Below, in pieces: positions 49,146 through 58,449 of a stretch of DNA of 64,000 nt (position 1 is its first letter; every line of letters starts with the position of its first letter). Both the position numbers and the translations under genes were made by a program. The stretch lies in contig NZ_JASHKQ010000006.1 in NCBI RefSeq assembly GCF_030056795.1, forward strand, positions 62,001-126,000, written 5' to 3'. Source of the DNA: Rhodococcus sp. IEGM 1381 (lineage in GTDB: Bacteria; Actinomycetota; Actinomycetes; Mycobacteriales; Mycobacteriaceae). The notes under the pieces were generated by a model. The model was not told the DNA's origin. It saw nothing but the letters and a program-made list of their open reading frames with translations, and searched no databases.

Positions 49146-49712
49146 TCAGCTGTAGACCTTCGGGTCCAGCAGACCGATGTACGGCAGGTCTCGGTAGCGC
49201 TCGTTGTAGTCGAGCCCGTATCCCACGACGAACTCGTTGGGGATGTCGAAGCCCACGTTCGCGACCTCGACGTCGACCTTGATGGCGTCGGGCTTGCGCA
49301 GCAGCGTCACCACCGACAGCGAGGCAGGCGAACGGGTCGCGAGGTTTCGCTTGAGCCAGCTCAGCGTCAGACCGGAGTCGATGATGTCCTCGACGATCAG
49401 CACGTGGCGTCCGGTGATGTCGCGGTCGAGGTCCTTCAAAATGCGTACGACGCCGGAGGACGACGTCGACGAGCCGTAGGAGCTGACCGCCATGAACTCG
49501 AGCTGCGCCGGGATGGGTAGGGCCCGGGCGAAGTCGGTCATGAACATGATCGCGCCCTTGAGGACGCCGACCAGGAGCAGGTCGCCTTCCGGGGAGCCTT
49601 CGGGATACCGCTGGGCGATTTCTTCTGCGAGTTCCGCAGTGCGCGCTTTGATCTGTTCCTCGGAAATGAGAACCGATTCGATGTCGCCCTCGTACACGGG
49701 GTTTCCCTTCAT
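49146..49712 (-). CDS. hpt: Hypoxanthine phosphoribosyltransferase
   Basis: A 188-residue purine-salvage enzyme making IMP or GMP from hypoxanthine or guanine. The PRPP motif [15 protein letters not shown] and the N-terminal [16 protein letters not shown] are typical, as is [20 protein letters not shown]. The ATG at 49712 overlaps the tilS stop by four bases, a conserved pairing. Confidence 0.95.
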   Translation of the reverse strand: MKGNPVYEGDIESVLISEEQIKARTAELAEEIAQRYPEGSPEGDLLLVGVLKGAIMFMTDFARALPIPAQLEFMAVSSYGSSTSSSGVVRILKDLDRDITGRHVLIVEDIIDSGLTLSWLKRNLATRSPASLSVVTLLRKPDAIKVDVEVANVGFDIPNEFVVGYGLDYNERYRDLPYIGLLDPKVYS

Positions 49713-50671
49713 TCGTTCTCCAGGCCGACGCTCAGCCTGCCACGTCGACGCGAGCACACCAACCTGGCGTCGGGCGTTCCTCCTGGCAGCGCAACCCCGC
49801 CCTGGCCAGTCCACCGTCCGACGAGGGCATCGACGGCCCGCAGTTGTCTATCGGTCGACGACGTCACTCCCCGTCCGAGCAACCACCGGCGCAGTACGCG
49901 GCGGCGCACGGCGGGGGCGAGCGACTCGATCGCCGAGACCTCGATGTCCGGCCCGTCGGTGTCCACAACCGATTCGGCGAGCGCGTCGAGCACGACGCCG
50001 TCCTCACGCAACTGCTCGGCCGTCCGAGCCAGCGCAGCGGCGACGCCACCGCCCAGCACGTCCTCGAGCAACGGCAGCACCTCGTGGCGCAGCCGCACCC
50101 GAGTGAAATCGGTATCGGTGTTGTGCGGATCCTCGAACGGCTCCAGCCCGAGCTCGACGCAGGCAGCCCGGGTGATCGCCCGCCTGACGCCGAGCAGCGG
50201 ACGGCCCCACGGTGCGGCGAACGCCGTCATTCCCGCAATCGACCGCGGCCCCGATCCGCGGCCCAACCCGAGCAGCACCGTCTCGGCCTGGTCGTCGAGG
50301 GTGTGCGCCACCAGCACCGACGCGTCGCCGCGCGCAAGATTCAACGCGTCGTACCTGGCTCTGCGGGCCGCAGCTTCCGTCCCGCCCGAACCGGTGACGC
50401 GCACCGGCAGCACACGAGCATCGACCACACCCAACTCCAGCGCCCGCGCCGCTGCCGTCGCCGCGACCTCGGCGGAACCCTCCTGAAGACCGTGGTCGAC
50501 GACCAGCGCACGCACGTTCGGGGCCTCGGCAACAGTTGCTGCGGTCAAGGCCAGCGAATCCGCTCCGCCGGACAGCGCCACGGCGACCGGCCCGGGATAG
50601 ACCGCCAGCCAGGCGCGCACCGCATGCCGGATCTCCAGCAGCGCGGGCCCCTCGGGTAAGAGCGTGGGCAT
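49709..50671 (-). CDS. tilS: tRNA(Ile)-lysidine synthase
   Basis: A 320-residue PP-loop enzyme that places lysidine in the tRNA-Ile anticodon CAU. The P-loop is SGGADS at 34-39, with HTLDDQAET and [22 protein letters not shown] as family signatures. The compact length without a long C-terminal domain is usual in actinobacteria. The ATG overlaps the metalloprotease stop by one base (TGATG). Confidence 0.94.
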   Translation of the reverse strand: MPTLLPEGPALLEIRHAVRAWLAVYPGPVAVALSGGADSLALTAATVAEAPNVRALVVDHGLQEGSAEVAATAAARALELGVVDARVLPVRVTGSGGTEAAARRARYDALNLARGDASVLVAHTLDDQAETVLLGLGRGSGPRSIAGMTAFAAPWGRPLLGVRRAITRAACVELGLEPFEDPHNTDTDFTRVRLRHEVLPLLEDVLGGGVAAALARTAEQLREDGVVLDALAESVVDTDGPDIEVSAIESLAPAVRRRVLRRWLLGRGVTSSTDRQLRAVDALVGRWTGQGGVALPGGTPDARLVCSRRRGRLSVGLENE

Positions 50672-51756
50672 CAGCCCAGAACTCGTGCGATCCACGCGTC
50701 CGGGTTCTCGATCTCCGACAGCAGCGGCAGCGTGTCGGGGCCCGTCCACACGGTGTTGAAGCGTTCCATCCCCACCGCGGCGACCACGTGATCGACGAAT
50801 GCCTTGCCGCGGACGTACTGCGCCATCTTCGCGTCCATGCCCAGCAACGCCCGGATAACGCGTTGGAGCGGGTTGACCTTGCGTCGCCGCCGCTGGTCGA
50901 ATGCACCGCGAATCTGCGTCACGGTCGGCACGACGGCCGGCCCGACGGCGTCCATCACGTGGTCGGCGTGGCCTTCGAGCAGAGTGCCGAGCACCAGGAG
51001 CCGGTCGATGGCGTCGCGCTGCGGCTGGGGTTGGGTGGCGCGCAGCAGACCGACGATGCCCGCATCCTCCGATTTTGTCGTTCCGCTCGGATTCTTGCGG
51101 GCCTTCAGCGCACCGGTCAAGCGATTGGCGACGTCCGAGAGCGGCTCGTCGATGCCGTCGGAGAGCACCCCCACGTTCTCGCGCATGTAGCCGCCGAGCC
51201 ACGGCGCGGAGGAGAACTGCACTCGGTGAGTCACTTCGTGCAGGCACACCCACAGGCGAAAGTCGCTGGGCGAGACGCGCAGCGCACGTTCGACGGCAAT
51301 CACGTTCGGTGCGACCAGCAGCAGCGTTCCGTTCTCCCCGGTGAACGGATCGTACTGTCCGAGAATGGCACTGGAGAGAAACGCCAGCATCGCGCCGGCC
51401 TGCAGGCCTGCGGGTTTTCCGCCGAGCAGCCCCGACGGTGGCGTGTCGTCGTCGTCCCCGGTGAGGTGCTTCATGGACGACGCGGCCGCAGCGATCCAGC
51501 CTGCTCGATCGACCACCTGGGCGTCGGGCACCGGAAGTCCGTCGGCCAGACCGGTGGTCTCGCGAACCGGTCCCTCGGCTCGAATCGACGCGGCGGCAAG
51601 CTCTTCCACGGCCGCCTCGGCGGTGTAGCGCGAGGTGGCCGGACCCGGACGGGCCAGCTTGGCCCCGGCCTTGGCGGCTACCGACCAATCGACCGCACCG
51701 GCGAACCCGGACGTGCTCTCGTTATCGTCGGCATTCGCCGCTGCTGCTGACTTCAC
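50671..51756 (-). CDS. Zinc-dependent metalloprotease, DUF2342 family (Rv3626c-like)
   Basis: A 361-residue protein with an HEVTH zinc site (CLHEVTHRVQF, about residue 172) in a conserved setting, followed by GLLRATQPQPQRDAI and a C-terminal LLEGHADHVMDAVG segment carrying a further Glu-Gly-His. It matches the actinobacterial DUF2342 metalloprotease family. The biological substrate is unknown. The GTG 51756 overlaps the dacB stop (GTGA). Confidence 0.88.
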   Translation of the reverse strand: MKSAAAANADDNESTSGFAGAVDWSVAAKAGAKLARPGPATSRYTAEAAVEELAAASIRAEGPVRETTGLADGLPVPDAQVVDRAGWIAAAASSMKHLTGDDDDTPPSGLLGGKPAGLQAGAMLAFLSSAILGQYDPFTGENGTLLLVAPNVIAVERALRVSPSDFRLWVCLHEVTHRVQFSSAPWLGGYMRENVGVLSDGIDEPLSDVANRLTGALKARKNPSGTTKSEDAGIVGLLRATQPQPQRDAIDRLLVLGTLLEGHADHVMDAVGPAVVPTVTQIRGAFDQRRRRKVNPLQRVIRALLGMDAKMAQYVRGKAFVDHVVAAVGMERFNTVWTGPDTLPLLSEIENPDAWIARVLG

Positions 51757-53156
51757 TGGCAACCACACAATCTCAAGGTCGATGCCACAGCATCGAGGGC
51801 GGGGCGACTGACCTCGGGTGGCCGGTCGTTCGACATCAGCGCGAAGGTCAGCACACGGCCGTCGACATCGACGACGTATCCCGCGAGAGCGCTTGCATTG
51901 GAAAGGGTTCCGGTCTTGGCCCGCACCCAACCCGCTCCGGTTCGATCCCCCGAGGCATATCGATCCGACAGCGTTCCGGTGGCACCGGCGACGGGCAGGT
52001 AGTCGAGCATCGGGCGCAACGTCGGCTGCTGCGTTCCGGCGGCCGAGGTCAGCACCTGATCGAGCAGTCGGGCCGGAATCTTGCCGTCCACCGACAGCCC
52101 ACTGGCATCCTGCAGGGCCAATCCGGACATGTCGAAGCCTGCCGAATACAGGGTCTGGCCGATGGACGCCACCGCACCGGAAAAGCTTGCCGCCGTGTTC
52201 GTTTCGATCGACAGTTCGCGTCCGACCGCCTCGGCGAGGACGTTGTCGGAGCGATAGATCATCTGCTGCAAGCGGTTTCGCAGCGGGGCGGACTGCACCG
52301 ACGCGAGCTGGTCGGCACCCTCGGCGGCCGTACCCGTCGTCACCGCGGCCGGATCGACGCCCAGTCCGGCCGCCAGTGCGCGGCCCGCGTCCAGCGCCGG
52401 GGTGGTGCTGCGGGGTGACTCGTCGACGAGCGGATCGGACCTTCCGCCGTCGAGCATGATCGGTTCGATCGGGGTTATCGAACCAGCGGCGATGTCGGCT
52501 GGAAACCAGCCCTGCGCCATGGTGTCGCCGGAGTAGATCGAGGTGTCGACGCTGATGCTGCTTACCGTCGTTCCGCTGCGCCGGATCTGCTCCACCAGAT
52601 CGTCGATGCGGGCCGCACCGGGATAGAACCCGACGGTGCCAACCGGCAGTGCGGTGAGCGTGGGGTCTCCGCCCGCGATCAGCACGATGTTTCCTTCGCC
52701 GTTGCCCTGGACGACGCGTGTGGTGACGCGGTGATCGGCGGGGAGCGCGAGCATCGCCGCGGCCGCGGTGAGCACCTTGGTCGTCGAGGCCGGAGTCATC
52801 GGCGCATCGGGGTTCCGGGACCACAGAACCTGGCCGGTCCGTGCGTCGGCGACGGTTCCGGTGAAGGTGCCGAGATCGGAATCGTCCACCACCCCGGCCA
52901 GTGCACCGGCCAGTCCCGCCGAGCTGGGTGACGGAGCGGACTCGGGAAACGCAGTGATCTTCGGGTTCGGCAACACGGTGTCGGGCGGCGGCGCGATCGC
53001 GGTCTCGGCACCGTCGGACACCGACGGGAGCACGAGCGCAGCGGTCGTCACGGCGAGGATCACCACGAACACAGCGCACAGCGTCAGGATCAACCGCTTC
53101 TTCCTGCGCCGCCGGCCCGCTGTGGGACCGAGGAACCGCCGTGTCAGCCCTGCCAC
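51753..53156 (-). CDS. dacB: D-alanyl-D-alanine carboxypeptidase/endopeptidase (PBP4, class C)
   Basis: A 467-residue penicillin-binding protein that trims or cleaves peptidoglycan cross-links. The membrane anchor is at 21-44; the active-site motifs are STTK (PASTTKVL), SDN (YRSDNVLAE) and KTG (RAKTGTLSN). A large insert between the first two motifs is as in E. coli PBP4. It corresponds to Rv3627c and is divergent from ppa. It starts at GTG. Confidence 0.93.
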   Translation of the reverse strand: MAGLTRRFLGPTAGRRRRKKRLILTLCAVFVVILAVTTAALVLPSVSDGAETAIAPPPDTVLPNPKITAFPESAPSPSSAGLAGALAGVVDDSDLGTFTGTVADARTGQVLWSRNPDAPMTPASTTKVLTAAAAMLALPADHRVTTRVVQGNGEGNIVLIAGGDPTLTALPVGTVGFYPGAARIDDLVEQIRRSGTTVSSISVDTSIYSGDTMAQGWFPADIAAGSITPIEPIMLDGGRSDPLVDESPRSTTPALDAGRALAAGLGVDPAAVTTGTAAEGADQLASVQSAPLRNRLQQMIYRSDNVLAEAVGRELSIETNTAASFSGAVASIGQTLYSAGFDMSGLALQDASGLSVDGKIPARLLDQVLTSAAGTQQPTLRPMLDYLPVAGATGTLSDRYASGDRTGAGWVRAKTGTLSNASALAGYVVDVDGRVLTFALMSNDRPPEVSRPALDAVASTLRLCGCQ

Positions 53157-53299
53157 CGTTCCTCCGTCATTGCCGTGGTCGTACCCATGATCGTCCAGTC
53201 AACAGTATCCTCGGGTCCGGTAGCCTTGCGCCGCCACCATCTTTCGCATTAGCAACCGCTCGGGCCCCTCCGGCTCGACGAAGACAGTGAGGACTGCAC

Positions 53300-53791
53300 G
53301 TGCCGTTCGACGTCACCATCGAGATCCCCAAGGGGCAGCGCAACAAGTACGAGGTCGACCACGTCACCGGACGTGTCCGCCTCGACCGCTACCTCTACAC
53401 CGCGATGGCGTATCCAGCCGATTACGGTTTCATCGAGAACACGCTCGGCGAGGACGGCGATCCGCTGGACGCACTGGTGCTGCTACCCGAGTCGGTCTAT
53501 CCGGGTGTCATCGTCGAGGCGCGGCCTGTCGCGATGTTCAAGATGGTCGACGAGGCCGGCGGCGACGACAAGGTGTTGTGCGTGCCGGCAGGCGACACTC
53601 GCTGGGATCACATTCAGGATCTGAGCGACGTATCGACGTTCGAACTCGACGCGATCAAGCATTTCTTCGTCCATTACAAGGATCTCGAACCCAACAAGCA
53701 CGTCACCGGGGCAGACTGGGTGGGGCGCGCAGAGGCCGAGGCCGAAATCGCTGCATCATTCAAACGCTTGACGGACAATCCGGGTCACTGA
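53300..53791 (+). CDS. ppa: Inorganic pyrophosphatase
   Basis: A 163-residue soluble family I pyrophosphatase. The metal-binding set is in [11 protein letters not shown], with ADYGFIENT and HYKDLEPNK. The small hexamer-forming type equals Rv3628. GTG start with an AGGA element about 9 bases before. It is divergent from dacB over 143 bases. Confidence 0.95.
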   Translation: MPFDVTIEIPKGQRNKYEVDHVTGRVRLDRYLYTAMAYPADYGFIENTLGEDGDPLDALVLLPESVYPGVIVEARPVAMFKMVDEAGGDDKVLCVPAGDTRWDHIQDLSDVSTFELDAIKHFFVHYKDLEPNKHVTGADWVGRAEAEAEIAASFKRLTDNPGH

Positions 53792-53854
53792 TCGTTTCGG
53801 CACTACACACTTCGTCTCGGCCGCGCGCCGACGAAACAGAGTTTGGGGAGACCT

Positions 53855-54313
53855 ATGACCGACAGCAGTTCCAACGGCGACGCCGGTGATCGGCGCAATC
53901 TCGACTCGCGGCCCATCTCGGATCCGACGCAGTTCCCCGATCTGCCGGTGACGGTAGTTCTCGACCGGATTCCGGTGGCGATCCTCGCTGTCGATCCCAG
54001 CGGCGCGATCGTGTTCGCAAACGAGGCCTTCGACGATCTGTTCGGTCTCGACCGCACCGAACGCGTGGACTTCCACCTGCACGACATCTTTCCCGACCGG
54101 GCACCGGAGGGGGTCAACGTCGCCGACATGTTCTTGACGACGGTGGCCACCCGCGCGGATTCGCTGTGGCGGATGACCGACAAGACCGGTGACGTCGTTC
54201 AGGTGCGCGCCAGCAAGTCGATCCTGCGCCGCACCGAGGACACCATCGTTCTCGTCGCGCTCGAGGATTTCACGGACCAGTTGTGGAACGACCCCAAGAG
54301 CGCCTTGCGCTGA
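53855..54313 (+). CDS. Single PAS-domain protein
   Basis: A 152-residue soluble protein with one PAS domain at about 35-145, opening VVLDRIPVAILAVDPSGAIVFANEAFDDLFGLD. There is no output domain, so it probably acts as a sensor for a partner. The start at 53855 has GGGGAG five bases ahead. It follows ppa and converges on a diguanylate cyclase, a natural but unproven partner. Confidence 0.82.
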   Translation: MTDSSSNGDAGDRRNLDSRPISDPTQFPDLPVTVVLDRIPVAILAVDPSGAIVFANEAFDDLFGLDRTERVDFHLHDIFPDRAPEGVNVADMFLTTVATRADSLWRMTDKTGDVVQVRASKSILRRTEDTIVLVALEDFTDQLWNDPKSALR

Positions 54314-54333
54314 TCGTTCTCCCCGAACGCGTG

Positions 54334-54373
54334 ACGGTGTGTGCCGGCGAAATCAATCGCCGGCGTACACCGT
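54334..54373. terminator. Bidirectional terminator hairpin
   Basis: A long stem starting ACGGTGT and closing ACACCGT, with TGCCGGCGA and TCGCCGGCG inside, around the loop AATCAA, pairs at 15 or more of 17 positions. It lies between the converging PAS and diguanylate cyclase genes, and the stop codon of the latter is in the loop. Confidence 0.75.
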
Positions 54374-55432
54374 CGTTCTGTTTCCACCGGCGTGCTTCGA
54401 CTCGTACATTGCCGTGTCGGCGTCGAGCAGCACGTTGCGTACCAGCTCGGCTGCACCGTACGAAGACACCGCCGCTCGCCACCGAGCGGCGTCGAGTACC
54501 GCGACACCGATGCTGACCGTGACCGGCACGTCGTCACTCGGATCGTGCACGGCCTCGCGGATGTCGTCCGCGAGGTGGTCGGCCGAGTCCCCGCAGACCG
54601 GTACCGCGATCGTGAACTCCTCGCCCCCGGTGCGCGCCACGCAGGGCCGTTCACCTGTCGCAGTGGTGAGGCGCCGGGCCGTCAAGCGAAGCACCCGATC
54701 GCCCGCGGCGTGACCGTAGGTGTCGTTGACCCGCTTGAACTGATCGAGATCGACCACCATCAGCGCCACCGACTGCTTCTCGGTCAAGCGAGCCATCATT
54801 CGATCGAGCCGCAGTTCCAGACCTCGCCTGTTGAGCAGACCCGTCAGAGAGTCGGTATTGGCTAGGTCGAGCTGTCGCTGAATGACGGCTCTGAACGCCA
54901 GCACCGAATTGACCACCAACACCGTCACCAGCGTCCGCGCGATGATCGACGCCGGATCGTCCGGCCGCTCGACGACGGCCAGCACGGCGAGCAGAAGAAT
55001 CACGGCGTTGACGAATGCCGTGTGGAATTTGAGCACGTTGCGCCGCGAGAAGTAGGCGATATAGGTGCCGATCACCGAGAACATGGCTGCGCCGTACAAG
55101 GCCAAGCTTCGGTCGGCGAAGGTGAGCAGCATGACCGCGACGCCCACGTCGGCGTAGATGACGAACCACCCGGGCATGTGCGACGCGTCGACCGAGCGCA
55201 GCCACCACCACGCTCCCACCGGGATTGTCGAGAGCAGCACGATCGTGCACATCGCGACGGCCATCGCACCGACCGGCCCGTCGTCGGACAGCATGATGAT
55301 CACACCGATCAGGCCGAACGCTGGAGCGAGAACTGCGATTCCTCTCGCAACTCGGCGTTCGAGCCGCACCGAACCCGATCGTGGTCCCCGGTCGGAGGAC
55401 TGGGGAGGTCTGTCGTGATCGGTTGGCACCAC
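54353..55432 (-). CDS. Membrane diguanylate cyclase (GGDEF)
   Basis: A 359-residue protein with about six transmembrane helices (30-185) and a GGDEF domain from about 190. The active-site loop is GGEEF (269-273), which is fully competent, and the metal-site DLDQFKRVND is intact. No clear I-site is visible. It should make c-di-GMP. GTG start with GGAGGGAAT before it. It complements the EAL protein at 28076-30388 as the opposite activity. Confidence 0.9.
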   Translation of the reverse strand: MVPTDHDRPPQSSDRGPRSGSVRLERRVARGIAVLAPAFGLIGVIIMLSDDGPVGAMAVAMCTIVLLSTIPVGAWWWLRSVDASHMPGWFVIYADVGVAVMLLTFADRSLALYGAAMFSVIGTYIAYFSRRNVLKFHTAFVNAVILLLAVLAVVERPDDPASIIARTLVTVLVVNSVLAFRAVIQRQLDLANTDSLTGLLNRRGLELRLDRMMARLTEKQSVALMVVDLDQFKRVNDTYGHAAGDRVLRLTARRLTTATGERPCVARTGGEEFTIAVPVCGDSADHLADDIREAVHDPSDDVPVTVSIGVAVLDAARWRAAVSSYGAAELVRNVLLDADTAMYESKHAGGNRTTVYAGD

Positions 55433-55554
55433 ATTCCCTCCGTCCGTTCAGGCAGTTCGAGCGTCCGGGTAAAGCATCGCCTGCGTCCCGAACGTCGCTG
55501 GGATCACGAGTACGGAACGACTCGACATCGAAACGTGTTTCAGGTGTCTCGGGC

Positions 55555-56016
55555 TCAAACGTTACCCGTGCGCTGATCGGGTAGGTCCGGCCTGACGGTT
55601 TCGTAATCGGTCAAGAATCGATCCAACAGCCCGACCAGCGCAGACCGATCTTCCTTCTTCCATTTCTCGATGACTCGCCCGAGTGCCTCGGTTCGGTGTT
55701 GCTGGATCGCCGCGGCCACATCCCGGCCCGACTGCGTCACCGCAAGGACGAAGGCCCGACCGTCCCGTTCGTCGGGCAACCGTTCGACGTGACCCCGTTC
55801 GACGAGCTGAGCCACCTGCCTGCTCACCGTCGACGGATCCGAATTCACCATGGCGGCAAGCTCGCTGGACCGCATCGGCCCGTCACGCAGCAGACGGAAC
55901 AAGCACACGTAGGCGGCACCGTCGACACCGCCCGACGAGATCTGAGCGATGTTGCGCTCGCGTAGGCGCTGCAATCGAACCAGCTGCGTGCCCAACTCCT
56001 CGGCGAACTCGACCAC
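55555..56016 (-). CDS. MarR-family transcriptional regulator
   Basis: A 153-residue winged-helix regulator with RSSELAAMVNSDPSTVSRQVAQLVERGHVERLPDERDGRAFV, the canonical MarR recognition helix and wing. It starts at GTG 56016, one base after the stop of the dienoyl-CoA isomerase gene (TGACGTG), so the two are co-transcribed. It may regulate that gene. Confidence 0.88.
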   Translation of the reverse strand: MVEFAEELGTQLVRLQRLRERNIAQISSGGVDGAAYVCLFRLLRDGPMRSSELAAMVNSDPSTVSRQVAQLVERGHVERLPDERDGRAFVLAVTQSGRDVAAAIQQHRTEALGRVIEKWKKEDRSALVGLLDRFLTDYETVRPDLPDQRTGNV

Positions 56017-56017
56017 G

Positions 56018-56845
56018 TCAGCTACCGGTGAACTGAGCCGGCCGCTTCTCGAACACGGAGGTGATCGCCTCGGTGAGATCGTGCGAGGCGAGGAACGCGG
56101 CATTCCAGGCCGCGACGTACCGCAGCGAGTCTTCGACGCTGGAGGACCGGGAGTGGTCCAATACGGTCTTGATGCCCTGCACCACCAGCGGCGGGTTCGC
56201 GGCGATGGCCGCCGCGCACTCACGGGCGGCGGCGAGGGTGGCCTCGTGGTCCTCGAACACGTCGTTGACCAGGCCGATCTTTTCGGCGCGGGCGGCGTCG
56301 ATATCCTTGCCGGTCAGTGCGAGCTCACGCAGGTGGCCATCTCCGATGATCGCGGGGAGTCGGGCAAGAGAACCCATGTCAGCGACGATCGCGACCCGCA
56401 CCTCGCGCACGCTGAACTTCGCGTCGGCGCTGGCGTATCGCACGTCGGCGGCGGTGATGAGGTCGACGCCACCACCGATGCACCAGCCCTGGACCGCTGC
56501 GACGACTGGCTTACGGCAGTCCGCGACGGCGTTGATCGCCTTCTGCATCGTCTTGATGGTGTCGTGGAAGGACGTCCGAGGACCGGCCAACGCCTTGTCT
56601 TCCATGAGAGGACCGAACGTGCCTGCCATCGCGGCCAGATCCAGTCCGTAGGTGAAGTTCCTGCCGGAGCCGGCGAGTACCACTGCCCGAACCTCGGGAT
56701 CGGAGTCGAGCTGGGTGAACAGCTCGGTGCTCTCGCTCCAGAAGTCGGGGCCCATTGCGTTGCCCTTGCCGGGCCCGAGAAGTGTCACTTGCGCGATGTG
56801 GTCGGCAATCTCGACAGAGAAGGCTTTCCAGGTACGTTCCGTCAT
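56018..56845 (-). CDS. Crotonase-family protein, likely delta(3,5)-delta(2,4)-dienoyl-CoA isomerase
   Basis: A 275-residue crotonase. It has Asp128, Glu148 and Asp156 in GGGVDLI, FSVREV and IVADMG. These match the catalytic residues of rat dienoyl-CoA isomerase (Asp176, Glu196, Asp204) in identity and in the 20- and 8-residue spacing. It would act in beta-oxidation of unsaturated fatty acids with odd-position double bonds. ATG 56845 is chosen; the upstream frame is unconserved. It is followed directly by a MarR gene. Confidence 0.86.
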   Translation of the reverse strand: MTERTWKAFSVEIADHIAQVTLLGPGKGNAMGPDFWSESTELFTQLDSDPEVRAVVLAGSGRNFTYGLDLAAMAGTFGPLMEDKALAGPRTSFHDTIKTMQKAINAVADCRKPVVAAVQGWCIGGGVDLITAADVRYASADAKFSVREVRVAIVADMGSLARLPAIIGDGHLRELALTGKDIDAARAEKIGLVNDVFEDHEATLAAARECAAAIAANPPLVVQGIKTVLDHSRSSSVEDSLRYVAAWNAAFLASHDLTEAITSVFEKRPAQFTGS

Positions 56846-56964
56846 GCGTTCGAGCCTAGCGGGATCGCCGCAGATTGCCGCACCGCATGTTACGGCGCGT
56901 AACGTCTGCGCTAAGTCCCTGCTCAGCTCTGGTGTGTGCGGCGCAGCAGGCTCACTATCGACAC

Positions 56965-57462
56965 ATGCTGATGCACCAGGGGCTGGGACTGGAAACATTC
57001 AACGACTTGCCGCGTCGCAAAGCGGTGCACGCACTGTACGAGTGCTGCTGCTCGGTGGCGTGGGCGTCACGGATGGCCGACGGCCGCAGCTATCGCTCCC
57101 GCGCCGACCTGTTCTCCACAGCCGATGCCGAACTGGCCGAGTTGTCGGACCGCGACATCGATTCGTTGGCCTCGACGCTGCCGGAGCCCGGGAAAGTGTG
57201 CGCGGCCATGGATCCGAACACGCGGGCAGCGCTGGGGACCGCTGCTCGCGCTTACGAGGAGCGTTTCGGATTTCCTTACGTGGCGAGCGTGATGTTCGGA
57301 CCCGAGGGTTTCGAGCCGCGCGAGATCCTGGTGGATCTGGGACACCGACTCGACAACGACGACCGGACCGAACGCAAGGTCATGCGCAACGAACTCGCGG
57401 AGATCAACCACATTCGATTGAACCGTCTTCTCGGCCCCGAGGGTGGTTGGCCTCCGTACTGA
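56965..57462 (+). CDS. OHCU decarboxylase-like (UraD-like) protein
   Basis: A 165-residue all-helical protein resembling 2-oxo-4-hydroxy-4-carboxy-5-ureidoimidazoline decarboxylase, which makes (S)-allantoin in purine catabolism. Visible are FNDLPRRKAVHALYECC, WASRMADGR, YEERFGFPYV and EINHIRLNRLL. However, the catalytic HP motif and the following Glu/Gln segment are absent; that region reads LPEPGKVCAAMDPN. It may be an inactive or changed relative. The ATG at 56965 or 56971 is uncertain because no clear ribosome site exists. Allantoicase is 2 kb downstream. Confidence 0.7.
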   Translation: MLMHQGLGLETFNDLPRRKAVHALYECCCSVAWASRMADGRSYRSRADLFSTADAELAELSDRDIDSLASTLPEPGKVCAAMDPNTRAALGTAARAYEERFGFPYVASVMFGPEGFEPREILVDLGHRLDNDDRTERKVMRNELAEINHIRLNRLLGPEGGWPPY

Positions 57463-57479
57463 GCAACGTGACGCGCAGT

Positions 57480-57704
57480 TCAGCCGAAGAGGCCGACGAC
57501 GCGGCCGATCAATCCACCGGCGATCAAAATGGCCAACAGTGCCACCACGCAGATGATGACGATCGGCATCACTCGGCTGCGCTGCGGCGGCTCGTGGTTG
57601 GGGCCGCCGATTCCAGATTCAGCGGGCGGAGTGTCTCCCGGCGTGACGCCGCCTCCTGCTTCGAGGCCTGTAGTGACGTCCGGATCGGGATTCTGAGCGT
57701 TCAT
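57480..57704 (-). CDS. Small membrane protein, DUF6480-like
   Basis: A 74-residue protein with a Pro/Gly/Asp-rich N-terminal part (DPDVTTGLEAGGGVTPGD) and one transmembrane helix at about 46-68 (MPIVIICVVALLAILIAGGLIG). It matches the small actinobacterial family DUF6480 by recall. The function is unknown. It converges on the UraD-like gene with a 17-base gap. Confidence 0.75.
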   Translation of the reverse strand: MNAQNPDPDVTTGLEAGGGVTPGDTPPAESGIGGPNHEPPQRSRVMPIVIICVVALLAILIAGGLIGRVVGLFG

Positions 57705-57732
57705 CTTGCGTGGTTACCCGGTGCGGTCACCC

Positions 57733-58377
57733 TCAATCGAGATGTGCCCTAGCTATCGCTCCGGCGAACAGTTCGGACACCGCGTCGGCGATGGTTCCCT
57801 CGTCGATGTCCTCCGGATCCACCGAATGTTCGACGGCCAATCCGGAGATCAAGGCCGTCAGTGACGTCGCGACGCGTCGGGCATCGAACTTCTCGCCGAC
57901 GCCCCACTGGTCGGCGCGTTCGGCGATGAGACGTTCGAGCTCACGCCGCAGTGCTCGACGGTCGGTGCGGTAGCGCTCGGCGACGGCCGAGTCGCGTCCG
58001 GCCAGGATGCCGAACTCGACGGTCAGCAGCGGCCAGCGGGGTTCGGCGACCACCCACGAGGCGATCTCGTTGCCGCCCGCTCCTGCTGCTGCACCGGAGT
58101 CCAGATCGGAGATGTGGGCCAGCACGCGGGCCGCGAGGTCGAGTGAGCGTTTGGCGAGCAACTCGGCGAACAGGGCTTGCTTGGACTCGAAGTTCGAGTA
58201 CACGGCCCCCTTGGTGAAGCCGGCGCGGTCCGCGATGTCAGTGAGTTTCGCTGCAGCATAACCACGTTCGGTGAACTCGTCGGCAGCGGCGGCGAGCAAT
58301 CGGTCGCGTACGTCGGCACGCTGCGGTCGCCGCTGCGACTGTGGCGACCCCCACTTTTCTTGCTCCTCGGCATTCAC
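57733..58377 (-). CDS. TetR-family regulator
   Basis: A 214-residue TetR protein. The HTH is at about residues 20-65 (DRLLAAAADEFTERGYAAAKLTDIADRAGFTKGAVYSNFESK). GTG 58377 is chosen because a 31-base palindrome directly precedes it and would otherwise be translated. TACTCT lies 7 bases before the GTG, fitting a leaderless transcript. It is divergent from a membrane protein gene, probably its target. Confidence 0.87.
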   Translation of the reverse strand: MNAEEQEKWGSPQSQRRPQRADVRDRLLAAAADEFTERGYAAAKLTDIADRAGFTKGAVYSNFESKQALFAELLAKRSLDLAARVLAHISDLDSGAAAGAGGNEIASWVVAEPRWPLLTVEFGILAGRDSAVAERYRTDRRALRRELERLIAERADQWGVGEKFDARRVATSLTALISGLAVEHSVDPEDIDEGTIADAVSELFAGAIARAHLD

Positions 58378-58408
58378 GATACCTAGAGTATTGAATACCT
58401 CGGGTATC
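58378..58408. promoter_or_regulatory. 31-bp imperfect palindrome, likely TetR operator
   Basis: GATACC-TAGAGTATT, G, AATACCTC-GGGTATC pairs at 13 of 15 positions per arm. It abuts the tetR GTG and overlaps the predicted -10 element, in the gap to the divergent membrane protein gene (starts 58450). It would let the regulator shut off both genes. Confidence 0.7.
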
Positions 58409-58449
58409 GACAAGACTCACGGGGATCGACACGGTTCAGGAGTTCACCC

